32,066 nucleotides of DNA from Dehalococcoidia bacterium. GTDB lineage: Bacteria > Chloroflexota > Dehalococcoidia > Lucifugimonadales > SHYF01. The DNA lies in contig JAUSCR010000083.1 of assembly GCA_030651175.1 (NCBI GenBank), forward strand, positions 1 to 32,066, read 5' to 3'. The translations under genes were made by a program, and so were the position numbers. The notes beneath the pieces are model-generated. The model searched no databases. It saw only the letters and a program-made list of their open reading frames with translations, and had not been told where the DNA came from. Position 1 is the stretch's first letter. Every line of letters starts with the position of its first letter. This document shows, in pieces, positions 1 through 8,217 of the stretch.

Positions 1-1
1 G

Positions 2-214
2 GCATTGCTCTCCGCGGTGCCCATTCCAGACCCCATCATAGAATCGCAGCGGGAACGTATCATCCTGACCGGCGACGTTCCCAGCCCACTGCATCCCCCA
101 TCTGGCTGCGTATTCCATACCCGCTGCCCCATCGCCATAGATGAGTGCAGCGGGGGTATTCCGGAGCTTCGAAACGTAGGCAACGACCACTGGGTGGCCT
201 GTATCCGCGTGTAG
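2..214 (+). CDS. Oligopeptide/dipeptide ABC transporter ATP-binding protein, C-terminal fragment
   Basis: This is the last ~70 residues of a peptide ABC transporter ATPase of the OppD/OppF/DppF type, which powers peptide uptake at the inner face of the membrane. The fragment holds the C-terminal oligopeptide_HPY extension, recognisable by [20 protein letters not shown] followed by a later Cys near the end; in this family those cysteines are typical. The ABC core with the Walker motifs lies off the left edge. The ORF track starts at a TTG at 5, but the frame is open to the window edge, so that TTG is not a start. A strong terminator hairpin follows 24 bases after the stop, so this is probably the last gene of a transporter operon. 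OppD and OppF cannot be told apart from this piece. Confidence 0.88.
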   Translation, partial: ALLSAVPIPDPIIESQRERIILTGDVPSPLHPPSGCVFHTRCPIAIDECSGGIPELRNVGNDHWVACIRV

Positions 215-238
215 TTCCGGCCTTTCCTCTGCTCCTTT

Positions 239-276
239 AATAGAAGAAGCGCCCCGGAAGGGGCGCTTCTTCTATT
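239..276. terminator. Strong hairpin terminator, probably bidirectional
   Basis: A perfect 17-bp inverted repeat (aatagaagaagcgcccc and its complement) is separated by a 4-base loop, ggaa. The distal stem ends in an A/T-rich stretch on both sides. It lies between the plus-strand transporter gene and minus-strand gyrA, so it could stop transcription from both directions. Confidence 0.9.
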
Positions 277-364
277 AGTACGGCTAGCGGGGCAAGGGAA
301 CATGGAGCCTGTTCACACTATCCATTGTGGGTTGCTGCGGCTTTGCACGGAATGGCATCACTCT

Positions 365-452
365 TGTCATTGCAAGCGAAGTGACGCAATCTTAGACTGA
401 TAACAGATTGCTTCGTCGTTCCGACACGTCGGGACTCCTCGCAATAACGAAA
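365..452. repeat. Interspersed inverted repeat, 'cattgc...gcaataacg' type
   Basis: The segment begins tgtcattgcaagcgaag and ends cctcgcaataacga, so its two ends are approximate complements. An inner gcaatct/agattgc pair flanks a short loop. This is the layout of short palindromic repeats that accumulate between genes. It sits directly beside a second repeat type at 456-560, together filling the space downstream of gyrA. No coding potential is credible here. Confidence 0.6.
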
Positions 453-455
453 TGT

Positions 456-560
456 GTCACCCTGAGTCCCGATGAATCGGGACTCAGGGTCTGGGGTGGG
501 GCAGCAGTCAAATATGGAGTGGCACTCCGCCCCAGATTCTTCACTCCGTTCAGAATGACG
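456..560. repeat. Interspersed palindromic repeat, 'tcaccctgag...cagaatgac' type
   Basis: The ends tcaccctgag and cagaatgacg also bound a repeat at 13321-13404, and a minimal version lies at 4299-4326. This copy contains a perfect 15-bp inverted repeat at 459-490 with only two bases in the loop (accctgagtcccgat-ga-complement). The middle carries gtctgggg and a matching ccccagattctt. It is a non-coding mobile or REP-like element by form; its function is unknown. Confidence 0.65.
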
Positions 561-627
561 TTCCGTGCAAGGCTGGTTGCCGCTCTGATCCCCACCCCAG
601 CAAGCGGACGTTTTCCCGAACGGCCCC

Positions 628-3186
628 CTAAGACTCCTGCTCTTCTTCTTCGTCGTTCTCCTCCTGGTGGCCATTGGGAGAAGACTCTTCCGATGGGCCG
701 TCCACCACGACACCAAGGCTATGGCCCGCTAGCCGCGGCTTGGTATCTCTGGAGGTCCTGACCCTGGATTCCATAGATGCTATGGATACTATCTCATCGT
801 CCTCCCCCAACTGTTTGACTATCCATACGCCTTGAGTGCGCCTGCTCACCTCTCGAAGCTCAGTCAGGCTAGTGCGGGTCACCTGGGCACGTTCCGAGAC
901 AATGATGATTTCCTGCCCTTCTAGGACCACCTGGGCCGCAGCCACGTTGCCGCTCTCAGAAGTGATCCGGAACGTCTTCAGGCCGTGCCCTCCCCTACGC
1001 TGCAGCCGGTAGCTGGTTAGAGCGGTGGGCTTGCCACGACCTCGCTGGCTGATAACCAGGAGCTGCCCGTCGAGCGTGACCACATCCATGGCCACCACTC
1101 GGTCGTTTTCTCCCATCCGCATGCCTCTTACTCCTCCCGCTGCACGAGAGCGTCTGGGTAGCTGGGACACCGGAAATCTAATAGAGTACCCTTGTTCGCT
1201 GACGATGATGATCTCATCCTCTTCTTCCACCAGACGGACCGACACCAGTTCGTCGCCAGGCTCCAGGTCCATGGCGTTGAGGCCGTTGGAGTGCAGATTC
1301 GTCAGTCTTTGAAGTTCCATCCGCTTAACTTCTCCAGCCCGCGTTGCCAGCACCAGGTCCTTTGCTTCGTGAAGGGATGGAATGGCCAGCACGATTTTCA
1401 CAGACTCCTCCGGCCTTAGGGAAAGCTTGCTGATCAAGGGGACACCCCGGGTTGCCCGGGAGGTATCGGATAGAAGCTCGTACCCTTTGATGGCGTAGGC
1501 CCGCCCGCCATTGGTGAAGAACAGCAGCAGGTCGTGGTTGTCCGCCACCAGGATGTGCCGGAGGGCGTCTCCTTCGCGCGTTGTCTGGCCCCGCACCCCC
1601 TTGCCACCCCTGTGCTGAAGGCGGTACGTTGTGGTTGGAATGCTCTTGATGTAGCCCCGCTGGCTTAGCGTAACCACCATCTCCTGCTGGGGGATCAGCT
1701 GTTCATCTGTGAAGCCGGTGGGAGACTCATTGCCAATGGCGGTGCGCCGGGCGTCACCGTACTGCTCTTTCAGCTTCCGGGTCTCCTCGGTCACCACCGC
1801 CATCACTCGGGCCGGGTCCCCAAGCAAGGCCCGGAGGTCAGCGATGGTTGCAGTCAGCTCTTTGTACTCATCCTCCACTCGCCGGCGCTCCAAGGCAGCT
1901 AGCCGCCGCAGTTGCATGTCCAAGATCGCCTTGGCCTGCTCATCGTCCAGAGAAAACTGCGCGATGAGTCCCTGGCGGGCGGCCTCCGTGTCCGGAGCGT
2001 TGCGGATTAGCTGGATTACAGCATCCAGGTTCTGGATGGCTATCCGCAGCGCCTCCAGTATGTGCAGCCGCGTCTGCGCCTTGCGGACATCGAACTCCGC
2101 CCGACGGCGGATGACATCAATACGATAGGAGATGAACTCCTGGAGCATCGAACGGAGGGACAAAGTACGAGGCTGCGCATTCACCAAGGCCAGCATGTTT
2201 ATGTAGAAGGTGGACTGCAAAGCCGTGTGCTTGAAGAGGTTGTTCTTCACCCGTTCTATCTGGGCATCCCGGCGCAGCTCCACCACCACCCGCATGCCGT
2301 GGCGGTCAGACTCATCCCTGATCTCCGTAATGCCGTCTATCTTCTTGTCTTTGGATAGCTGAGCGATTTTCTCTACCAGCGTTGCCTTGTTCACCATGTA
2401 AGGTATCTCTGTGATGACGAACTGCCAGCGCCCTCCACGGCTCATCTCCTCCACTTCCATGCGGGCTCGCACCACCACTCGCCCGCGGCCGGTTTCATAC
2501 GCCTCCCGTATACCCTCCTGGCCCAGAATAATGGCCCCTGTTGGGAAATCCGGGCCCTTTACAAACTGCATCAGCTCATCAACGGTGGCCTCTGGATGCG
2601 CCATGAGGTAGATTGCTGCATCACATACCTCTGTCAGGTTATGGGGAGGAATGCTGGTGGTCATGCCGACGGCGATGCCTGAGGAGCCGTTTACCAGCAG
2701 GTTGGGCAGGCGTGCTGGCAGAACAGTGGGTTCCTTAAGGGAGCCGTCGAAGTTGGGTGCAAAGTCCACGGTGTCGCGGTCTATATCTACCAGCATCTCC
2801 TGGGCAATGGCAGCCAGACGCGCCTCCGTGTACCGCATGGCTGCGGGAGGGTCGTTGTCAACGCTGCCAAAGTTCCCTTGGCCGGTGATCAACGGATAGC
2901 GCAAGGAGAAGTCCTGGGCCAGCCGCACCATGGCATCGTACACGGAGGTGTCACCGTGAGGGTGGTACTTGCCCAGCACCTCGCCAACCAGGCGGGCGCT
3001 CTTCTTGAAGGACGAGCCTGGGGTCATTCCCAGGTCGTCCATGGCGTAGAGGATGCGGCGCTGCACCGGCTTCAGGCCGTCCCGCACATCTGGCAGCGCC
3101 CGGGCGACTATAACGCTCATGGCGTAGTCCAGGTAGGAGCTACGCATCTCATCTTCTATACGTACCGGTCTGGTCCTTGTAGTCAT
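628..3186 (-). CDS. gyrA: DNA gyrase subunit A
   Basis: This subunit cuts and rejoins DNA in the A2B2 gyrase complex, which introduces negative supercoils. The N-terminal half contains the breakage-reunion domain with the catalytic tyrosine in AMRYTEARL (about residue 119) and the quinolone-contact helix [12 protein letters not shown], which has Thr-Ser where E. coli has Ser-Ala. The C-terminal half has the beta-propeller repeats. The GyrA box appears as QHRGGKG, with a second box-like QRRGGHG later. The chain ends in a very acidic tail ([11 protein letters not shown]). At 852 residues it is of normal length. The ATG at 3186 is preceded by a good ribosome site (GGGAGGA). A promoter candidate lies 78-106 bases upstream. 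gyrB is not in the window. Confidence 0.97.
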   Translation of the reverse strand: MTTRTRPVRIEDEMRSSYLDYAMSVIVARALPDVRDGLKPVQRRILYAMDDLGMTPGSSFKKSARLVGEVLGKYHPHGDTSVYDAMVRLAQDFSLRYPLITGQGNFGSVDNDPPAAMRYTEARLAAIAQEMLVDIDRDTVDFAPNFDGSLKEPTVLPARLPNLLVNGSSGIAVGMTTSIPPHNLTEVCDAAIYLMAHPEATVDELMQFVKGPDFPTGAIILGQEGIREAYETGRGRVVVRARMEVEEMSRGGRWQFVITEIPYMVNKATLVEKIAQLSKDKKIDGITEIRDESDRHGMRVVVELRRDAQIERVKNNLFKHTALQSTFYINMLALVNAQPRTLSLRSMLQEFISYRIDVIRRRAEFDVRKAQTRLHILEALRIAIQNLDAVIQLIRNAPDTEAARQGLIAQFSLDDEQAKAILDMQLRRLAALERRRVEDEYKELTATIADLRALLGDPARVMAVVTEETRKLKEQYGDARRTAIGNESPTGFTDEQLIPQQEMVVTLSQRGYIKSIPTTTYRLQHRGGKGVRGQTTREGDALRHILVADNHDLLLFFTNGGRAYAIKGYELLSDTSRATRGVPLISKLSLRPEESVKIVLAIPSLHEAKDLVLATRAGEVKRMELQRLTNLHSNGLNAMDLEPGDELVSVRLVEEEDEIIIVSEQGYSIRFPVSQLPRRSRAAGGVRGMRMGENDRVVAMDVVTLDGQLLVISQRGRGKPTALTSYRLQRRGGHGLKTFRITSESGNVAAAQVVLEGQEIIIVSERAQVTRTSLTELREVSRRTQGVWIVKQLGEDDEIVSIASMESRVRTSRDTKPRLAGHSLGVVVDGPSEESSPNGHQEENDEEEEQES

Positions 3187-3263
3187 AGTTCCTCCCAGGG
3201 CTTGGGCTGATTACTGAGCCGCCCCATGATTCTGACCCAACGGGTGGGATTCTCGATGGTGGT

Positions 3264-3292
3264 ATTCTACCAGATACAGTGGGTATTTACAA
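3264..3292 (-). promoter_or_regulatory. Candidate promoter of gyrA
   Basis: On the minus strand TTGTAA and TAGAAT are separated by exactly 17 bases, giving 4/6 and 5/6 matches to the housekeeping consensus. The predicted start would leave a leader of about 70 bases before the gyrA ATG. It is a sequence match only. Confidence 0.45.
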
Positions 3293-3360
3293 CAATTCAA
3301 CTCGGATTGTTCGGATGGAGGGAGCACGCGAACAACATCAGGAGGATGCAGGGCACCGGA

Positions 3361-3440
3361 GCTCCGACTAGGTCGAGAGTTCCGATAAATCGAGAATGCT
3401 CGACGGTAGTCGGCATCTCGACAAAGTCGGAGGGGATGAG
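3361..3440. repeat. Interspersed repeat with 'ctcgacaaagtcggaggggatg' module
   Basis: The module ctcgacaaagtcgga followed by ggggatg recurs in repeat copies D (21824 onward, opposite orientation) and E (26660-26720). The phrase tcgagagttccgat is also shared with copy D. Short inverted pairs (cgac...gtcg, ctcga...tcgag) fill the segment. It lies in the gene-free space between gyrA and the amidotransferase gene. Confidence 0.6.
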
Positions 3441-3472
3441 GGCAATCATCGTACCAAGCGCAGAGGGAAAGG

Positions 3473-4201
3473 TTATGTGGACGATTCCTGGCTGGAGGGC
3501 CGGCGGCCAGCAGCCATCTCAGCCCGCTCTACAAATGCCTGAAACAGCCTGCTAAACGCCTTGGGCATCTCCTCTTCGTTTTCCGGATGGCACTGCACAC
3601 CGATAACCCAGTCGTGGGCAGGGCTTTCCACCGCCTCGATAAGGCCATCACCCAGGGAGTAAGCGGAGGCCAGCAAGGCCACTGACTTCTGTGGCTCCTT
3701 CAAGCCCTGGTGATGCCGGCTGTTCAGCCGGAAGAAGCCTCCAGTTCCCAAAATGGCCGCCAGCTTTGTCCCCAGCGACACGTAGACCTCGTGGAACGCT
3801 GAGTGGCCTGGCCCGTCTCCCGGCTGCTCCCGATGGTTGGGCAGGTCCTGTATCAGCTTGCCGCCAAAGGCAACGTTCATAAGCTGCATCCCGCGGCAAA
3901 CGCCCAGCACGGGCAGATTCTCTCTCAGAGCGTGACGCAGAAGTGCCATTTCCATTTCGTCGCGGCGGGGGTTGGTACGCACTCCCGCCTTTGGGTCAAT
4001 GGCCTCGCCATAACGCTCAGGGTCCACATCTGGGCCGCCCGTGAGCAGCAGGGCAGTGGCGCCACTCATGGGGTCTTCCGAGGGTATCGGCTCCTGCGGA
4101 GATACGACACGCACAGTTGCGCCCCGGCGTTTCAAGGAATCAACGTACGCGCTTGCTGAAAGTTCGTTGGTGGCAGTAACCAAAATGATGGGTTGAGCCA
4201 T
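3473..4201 (-). CDS. Class I glutamine amidotransferase, gamma-glutamyl-GABA hydrolase (PuuD/peptidase C26) type
   Basis: The protein is a stand-alone class I glutamine amidotransferase. Family members hydrolyse gamma-glutamyl amides, such as gamma-glutamyl-GABA in putrescine breakdown. Visible features are LLLTGGPDVDPERYGE, the nucleophile elbow GVCRGMQLMNV and the C-terminal VQCHPENEE holding the His-Glu pair, so the catalytic triad is complete. The track's ORF starts at 4303, but its first 34 residues do not look like protein and overlap a repeat remnant. The ATG at 4201 (MAQPIILVT) starts at the expected beta strand and follows GAGG. No putrescine genes are nearby, so the substrate is open. 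Confidence 0.85.
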   Translation of the reverse strand: MAQPIILVTATNELSASAYVDSLKRRGATVRVVSPQEPIPSEDPMSGATALLLTGGPDVDPERYGEAIDPKAGVRTNPRRDEMEMALLRHALRENLPVLGVCRGMQLMNVAFGGKLIQDLPNHREQPGDGPGHSAFHEVYVSLGTKLAAILGTGGFFRLNSRHHQGLKEPQKSVALLASAYSLGDGLIEAVESPAHDWVIGVQCHPENEEEMPKAFSRLFQAFVERAEMAAGRRPSSQESST

Positions 4202-4298
4202 AGAGCCTCGTGCGAAATCCGATATACAGGGTGTGAGCCTAAGCGGAGACTTGGCCTGCACACCGCTTTGCACAAAAGTCGCTTGGTAGGCAAAAAGT

Positions 4299-4326
4299 GT
4301 CACCCTTCGCTGCGCTCAGAATGACA
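4299..4326. repeat. Minimal copy of the 'tcaccctgag...cagaatgac' repeat
   Basis: The sequence gtcacccttcgctgcgctcagaatgaca joins the two outer ends of the repeat seen at 456-560 and 13321-13404 without the middle part. It lies between the TPR gene and the amidotransferase gene. Confidence 0.5.
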
Positions 4327-4354
4327 TCTTGTTCAAGGACTTGGCCTGCGTACC

Positions 4355-5191
4355 CTAGTTCTCCTCCTCGGCGTCCTCCTCATCGTCTGGCTCCTTAGCA
4401 ATGGCAGAGCGCGGATGAATGTCAGCAGGCTCTCCGCTTTCCTCCCATTCGGAGTTGAACGCTGCTTCAATCTCTTCGTCCTCTTCCTCCTTCAGCAAGT
4501 CCATGTCCAGCATGGGGGTTTGAGGATACGGGCGGAGTTGGTCGCTTCGGGCAGGGAAGGAGGTTATCCTTTCCTGGGTGGGGTGCTGGAATGTCTCCCG
4601 CATAATGATGGTGACCTCGTTGCCGCTTAAGCGGGCCACCGCAGCTTCATACTGGTTGCCGCCTTGCATGAGCCGAACGAGCCGAGCAGCAAGCCGTGGA
4701 GGTACTTGGCCCAGATATTCGCCATCTACGGATTCCGCCACCAGCCTATGTTCGCTAACACGCAGAGTTAATGCGTCACCCGCCGTTACTTTGGCCAGCG
4801 ATTCCTTGCCAGCGGGGTGTTCCAGGACTACTGTCCCCGCCTTTCCCCTCTCCTCCAAGAAATGCTCTGGCCCCAGCTTAGTGGCTTTCTTTGGACGTTG
4901 CTCTTCCTTCTTCAGGAGGCTGAGGCGCTCAAGGTTCTTTCGGGCAATACCGTTGCTGGGGGAAAGCTGTAGCGCCTTGGCAAAGGCGGAACGCGCTTCG
5001 GCATACTTACCCTGCTCAAAGAGGGCTTTGCCCAGCCGGTTATGCGCCTCTATATCGTCCGGGAAGAGCTCTATGATCGAGCGGTTAATGGCCGCCGCTT
5101 CCTCCCAACGGTTCTCCATGGCCATGGCAATGGCCTCTTTGGACTTCTCTCTCCGCACTCGCGATCTGTATTCTGCCTGGTAAAGCGTCAT
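4355..5191 (-). CDS. TPR-repeat protein with acidic C-terminus
   Basis: The N-terminal third (about residues 15-100) forms tetratricopeptide helices, e.g. AHNRLGKALFEQGKYAEARSA, which usually mediate protein contacts. A middle part (about 125-200) looks like a compact beta-rich domain, and the last 60 residues are strongly acidic, ending EEDAEEEN. No signal peptide or membrane segment is seen, so it is probably cytoplasmic. The track begins at a GTG (5206), but the ATG at 5191 (MTLYQAEYR) follows GGAAGG at good spacing and is preferred. The gene stands alone between repeats. The partner and function are unknown. Confidence 0.75.
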   Translation of the reverse strand: MTLYQAEYRSRVRREKSKEAIAMAMENRWEEAAAINRSIIELFPDDIEAHNRLGKALFEQGKYAEARSAFAKALQLSPSNGIARKNLERLSLLKKEEQRPKKATKLGPEHFLEERGKAGTVVLEHPAGKESLAKVTAGDALTLRVSEHRLVAESVDGEYLGQVPPRLAARLVRLMQGGNQYEAAVARLSGNEVTIIMRETFQHPTQERITSFPARSDQLRPYPQTPMLDMDLLKEEEDEEIEAAFNSEWEESGEPADIHPRSAIAKEPDDEEDAEEEN

Positions 5192-5304
5192 ATCTACCTT
5201 CCTCACTCCAGGGGAAGCCGATTGTAAGGCAATGCTACGGTATGCGCAAGCCCCCTTTTGTATTGTTTCCGTATTCTTCCAAATACTGCAGTGCCTTAAC
5301 TTCG

Positions 5305-5449
5305 ACCATCCCCCTGGCCCCCTTCCTGGCCAGGAAGGGGGTGGAAAGTATATCTGGGGGATACCCCCAGACCCCCACCCCTTCGGCTTCGCTCAGGGCA
5401 GGCTCCGGGGCTTCGCCCCTCTGGACTCCCCTTTTTCAGCAGCCTGTTA
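5305..5449. repeat. Structured repeat family, copy A
   Basis: This copy holds three successive hairpins: a perfect 24-base palindrome (cccccttcctgg and complement), then ctggggg-ata-cccccag, then ggggc-ttc-gcccc. Between the second and third lies the module cttcggcttcgctcagggca. It ends tttttcagcagcctgtta. Related copies lie at 9206, 16805, 21824 and 26545. It fills the space between the mannosyltransferase-like gene and the TPR gene. Confidence 0.85.
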
Positions 5450-5459
5450 ATGTTCGTGG

Positions 5460-6194
5460 TCACCGTCCTTCTGCACCGTTAGTCCTAATACGGGTCCAAC
5501 GTACCTGGATTGAACGCCACAAAGCCTCCATCACTATACCTACGCTCATTTTAGACCCACCGGATTTGCGTTCCTGGAAGATATATGGCACCTCCTGTAC
5601 ACTGAACCCCATTTGCTGGCACCGGTACATCAGTTCCGCCTGGAATATGAAACCTTTGCTCCGGAGGGCCTCCAAGGACACCCGCTCCAACACCCTTCTC
5701 TGGATTGCTCTGAACCCCGACTTGGTGTCCTGGAGGTGAAGCCCCATTATCCAGCGTACGTAGAGGTCGCCGCCACGGCTGATGAACCGCCTGGCAACAC
5801 CCCATTCGCTGGCGATTCCACCACCTGGGATATATCTGGACCCCACCGCCACATCATACGTTTTGATGCTTTCCAACAGGGCAGGGATGTACTCCGGAGG
5901 GTGGGACAGGTCAGCATCCATCTGAATGATAACGTCGGCCTGGAGCCGCAGTGCTTCCCTGAACCCAGCCACATACGCAGGCCCCAGCCCTTCCTTCCTG
6001 GGCCGGCGCAGGACGTGAATTCTCCCAGGGTATCTCATCCCCAGCGCCTCCGCCGCTGCGGCTGTGCCATCCGGGGAGTTGTCGTCCACCACCAATAGCT
6101 CCAGGGCTGGAATACGCAGGTCAAAGAGGTGTTGTGCCAGGGTTGACAGGTTCTCTGCCTCGTTGTAGGTGGGAACCACTACCAGAACCTTCAT
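5460..6194 (-). CDS. GT2 glycosyltransferase, polyprenol-phosphate mannosyltransferase (DPM1) type
   Basis: The enzyme is a family 2 glycosyltransferase that by similarity moves a sugar (typically mannose from GDP-mannose) onto a polyprenyl phosphate at the cytoplasmic membrane face. The fold markers are complete: VVVPTYNEAENL at the N-terminus, LLVVDDNSPDGTA, the metal-binding QMDADLSHPP (D93/D95) and DTKSGFRAI. At 244 residues it corresponds to the catalytic domain alone; the C-terminal membrane helices found in some relatives are absent. Its ATG overlaps the stop of the upstream glycosyltransferase gene (ATGA), which points to translational coupling. The sugar is inferred from family only. 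Confidence 0.88.
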   Translation of the reverse strand: MKVLVVVPTYNEAENLSTLAQHLFDLRIPALELLVVDDNSPDGTAAAAEALGMRYPGRIHVLRRPRKEGLGPAYVAGFREALRLQADVIIQMDADLSHPPEYIPALLESIKTYDVAVGSRYIPGGGIASEWGVARRFISRGGDLYVRWIMGLHLQDTKSGFRAIQRRVLERVSLEALRSKGFIFQAELMYRCQQMGFSVQEVPYIFQERKSGGSKMSVGIVMEALWRSIQVRWTRIRTNGAEGR

Positions 6195-6982
6195 TCCTTC
6201 TCCTGTTGCTGGCCCGTGGCGCGGGCAGGCCGCAGCCTTCCGTATTTACCTCGCCAGGCGTTCCAACGCACCCGCAGGAGGTCCCCGCTCATAGCCATCC
6301 CATCGCGTAGGGGCCGAACTTTGCTCTCGTGTCTATAGTACCAGTCTATGGGCACCTCAACTAGCCTTAGCCCCATACGTCGGGCCATAAACAGCACCTC
6401 GACATCAAAGCCGAACCCAGGTATCCGCTGTAAGGGAAATAGGAGCTCCGCTGCGCGGCTGGAAAAGCATTTGAAGCCACACTGGGTATCGCGGATGCCC
6501 GGCACGGCCAGGGCCTTGGTCATGGCGTTGAACAGTCGCCCCTGGACGTGTCTGCGCCACGGCTCGCCTATCCGTCTGGCCCCTTGAGCTTCGCGGGAGC
6601 CTATGGCCACGTCGCAGTCCACAAGTTGCGGCGGAAGGAACCGCTCCAACTGCTCAATTGGCATGGACAGGTCGGCGTCACAGAGGAACCTGTACTGGGC
6701 ACTGGTGGAAAGCATACCGGAGCGCACGGCCCCGCCTTTTCCACGGTGTGACAGAGGGAGCAGCGATACCTGCGGCTGATTCCTGGCAAACTCACTCACC
6801 AGGGCTGCCGTTCCATCGGTGCTACCATCGTCTGCCACCAAGACGTTCCAGGTGTATGTCTGGACAGACAGGTAGCTGGTAACCTGGCGGAGCGTAGCGA
6901 GGATGCGCCGCTCTTCGTTGTAGGCAGGGATTATAACTGAGAGGAACGGCTCGCCTGATGGAACGCGGTTTAGGGAGGCCAA
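6191..6982 (-). CDS. GT2 glycosyltransferase, dolichyl-phosphate glucosyltransferase (ALG5)-like
   Basis: This second family 2 glycosyltransferase resembles enzymes that make polyprenyl-phosphate glucose. Motifs in order are VIIPAYNEERRI, VLVADDGSTDGT, FLCDADLSMPIE (metal-binding DAD) and DTQCGFKCF, the ALG5-like counterpart of KSGFR. No membrane helix is evident. The start at 6982 is a TTG five bases after the lysC stop, without a convincing ribosome site, so it may be read by coupling. The stop overlaps the start of the next glycosyltransferase gene. Together the pair could supply lipid-linked sugars for protein or envelope glycosylation; that role is inferred. Confidence 0.85.
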   Translation of the reverse strand: MASLNRVPSGEPFLSVIIPAYNEERRILATLRQVTSYLSVQTYTWNVLVADDGSTDGTAALVSEFARNQPQVSLLPLSHRGKGGAVRSGMLSTSAQYRFLCDADLSMPIEQLERFLPPQLVDCDVAIGSREAQGARRIGEPWRRHVQGRLFNAMTKALAVPGIRDTQCGFKCFSSRAAELLFPLQRIPGFGFDVEVLFMARRMGLRLVEVPIDWYYRHESKVRPLRDGMAMSGDLLRVRWNAWRGKYGRLRPARATGQQQEKE

Positions 6983-6987
6983 GGTGT

Positions 6988-7473
6988 CTACTGGTCTTCG
7001 TCCAAACGGAAGGCAGCATGCAACGCCTGCACCGCCGCTGGGACCCTGTCCTCGGCAACCAGGCAGGTGATCCTGATCTCCGACGTTGTGATCATCTCAA
7101 TGTTGATGCCGGCTTCCGCCAGTGTACGAAACATGGTGGCGGCGAAGCCTGGCGCGTTCAGCATACCTGTCCCAACTATGCTGACCTTTGCCAGCCTATC
7201 GTCGCTTGCGCAACCTCGAGAGCCAATGCTCTTGACCACGGGGCCTATGACTTCCAGTGCCCGTCTCAGGTCCCGGCGGGACACAGTGAATGTAACATCG
7301 GTGATGTGCTCCACGCTGGCGTTCTGGACAATGGTGTCCACGCTTATGCCTTCCTGAGCCAGGGGATCGAACAGCGCAGCGACTATGCCTGGGCGGTCGG
7401 GTACCCCAAGGACTGTGATCTTGGCCACATCTCGGTCGGCGGCAATGCCTCGGACCTTGTTCCGTACTTCCAT
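6988..7473 (-). CDS. Aspartate kinase beta chain from internal in-frame start
   Basis: Within lysC, codon 245 is an ATG (MEVRNKVRG) preceded by GGAGGAG with a five-base spacer, an unusually strong ribosome site inside a coding region. It would yield a 161-residue chain consisting mostly of the two ACT domains. Overlapping alpha and beta chains made this way are known for aspartokinases of Bacillus and Corynebacterium, which form alpha2beta2 enzymes. The site and frame are seen in the sequence; production of the short chain is inferred. Confidence 0.6.
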   Translation of the reverse strand: MEVRNKVRGIAADRDVAKITVLGVPDRPGIVAALFDPLAQEGISVDTIVQNASVEHITDVTFTVSRRDLRRALEVIGPVVKSIGSRGCASDDRLAKVSIVGTGMLNAPGFAATMFRTLAEAGINIEMITTSEIRITCLVAEDRVPAAVQALHAAFRLDEDQ

Positions 7474-8205
7474 ACCAACTCCTCCATGGATTAGCGTGCC
7501 TGGGGCTTCCACGAAGCTGGAGCTTACCAGAACAGGGACGTTGTAGACCGCCGCCAGCTCAATGGAGCGGGGCTGCATCTTGGCGCCATAGTTGGCCAGC
7601 TCCAGCATTTCCTCAAAGCCAATCTCCTTCAGCTTGCGTGCTTTGGGCACCAGCCTGGGGTCAGCGGTATAAATCCCCTCCACGTCAGTATAGATTTCAC
7701 ACCGTTCCGCTTGCAGTCCCGCGGCCAGAGCTACCGCCGTGAGGTCGGATGCTCCCCGGCCCAGTGTAGTGATGTCCATCTCCTCCGTAACTCCCTGGAA
7801 GCCGGCCACAATCACAATGTGCCCCTTCTCCAGCTCCCGCTGAATGCGGTCAGGCTCCAACCCAGTAATGCGGGCCCGGGTGTGGGCTGTGTCAGTACGA
7901 ATCCCAGCCTGGCCACCGCTCAGGCTGACGGCCTTGTAGCCCAGGTCCTGAAGCGCCATAGCAACCAGGGTACAGGAAACTATTTCGCCCGTGGAGAGCA
8001 GAAGGTCCATCTCGCGAGGAGCCGGCGAGGGTGCTACCTGATGGGCCAGCTCTATGAGATGGTCCGTGGTGTCTCCCATGGCTGAGACCACGGCTACCAC
8101 CCGATTACCCCTATCGTGGCACTGGCCGATGCGCCCGGCCACGTGCTTTATGCGTTCAGCGTTGGCTACGGAACTCCCGCCATATTTCTGGACTATTACG
8201 GCCAT
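6988..8205 (-). CDS. lysC: Aspartate kinase (full-length, alpha chain)
   Basis: This enzyme phosphorylates aspartate, the first step to lysine, threonine and methionine. The N-terminal amino-acid kinase domain opens VQKYGGSSVANAERI and contains TTLGRGASDLTAV. The last ~140 residues form two ACT domains that bind the feedback amino acid (VLGVPDRPGIVAALF and IVGTGMLNAPGFAATM). A length of 405 residues is typical of the monofunctional alpha/beta class. The gene lies 12 bases after thrB and 5 bases before a glycosyltransferase gene, so it is mid-operon. A strong internal start is described separately. Confidence 0.96.
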   Translation of the reverse strand: MAVIVQKYGGSSVANAERIKHVAGRIGQCHDRGNRVVAVVSAMGDTTDHLIELAHQVAPSPAPREMDLLLSTGEIVSCTLVAMALQDLGYKAVSLSGGQAGIRTDTAHTRARITGLEPDRIQRELEKGHIVIVAGFQGVTEEMDITTLGRGASDLTAVALAAGLQAERCEIYTDVEGIYTADPRLVPKARKLKEIGFEEMLELANYGAKMQPRSIELAAVYNVPVLVSSSFVEAPGTLIHGGVGMEVRNKVRGIAADRDVAKITVLGVPDRPGIVAALFDPLAQEGISVDTIVQNASVEHITDVTFTVSRRDLRRALEVIGPVVKSIGSRGCASDDRLAKVSIVGTGMLNAPGFAATMFRTLAEAGINIEMITTSEIRITCLVAEDRVPAAVQALHAAFRLDEDQ

Positions 8206-8217
8206 TGCTCTACCAAC

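Noticed and set aside
318-761. ORFs downstream of gyrA on both strands
   Set aside because: They translate the two interspersed repeats and the gyrA end; no ribosome sites.
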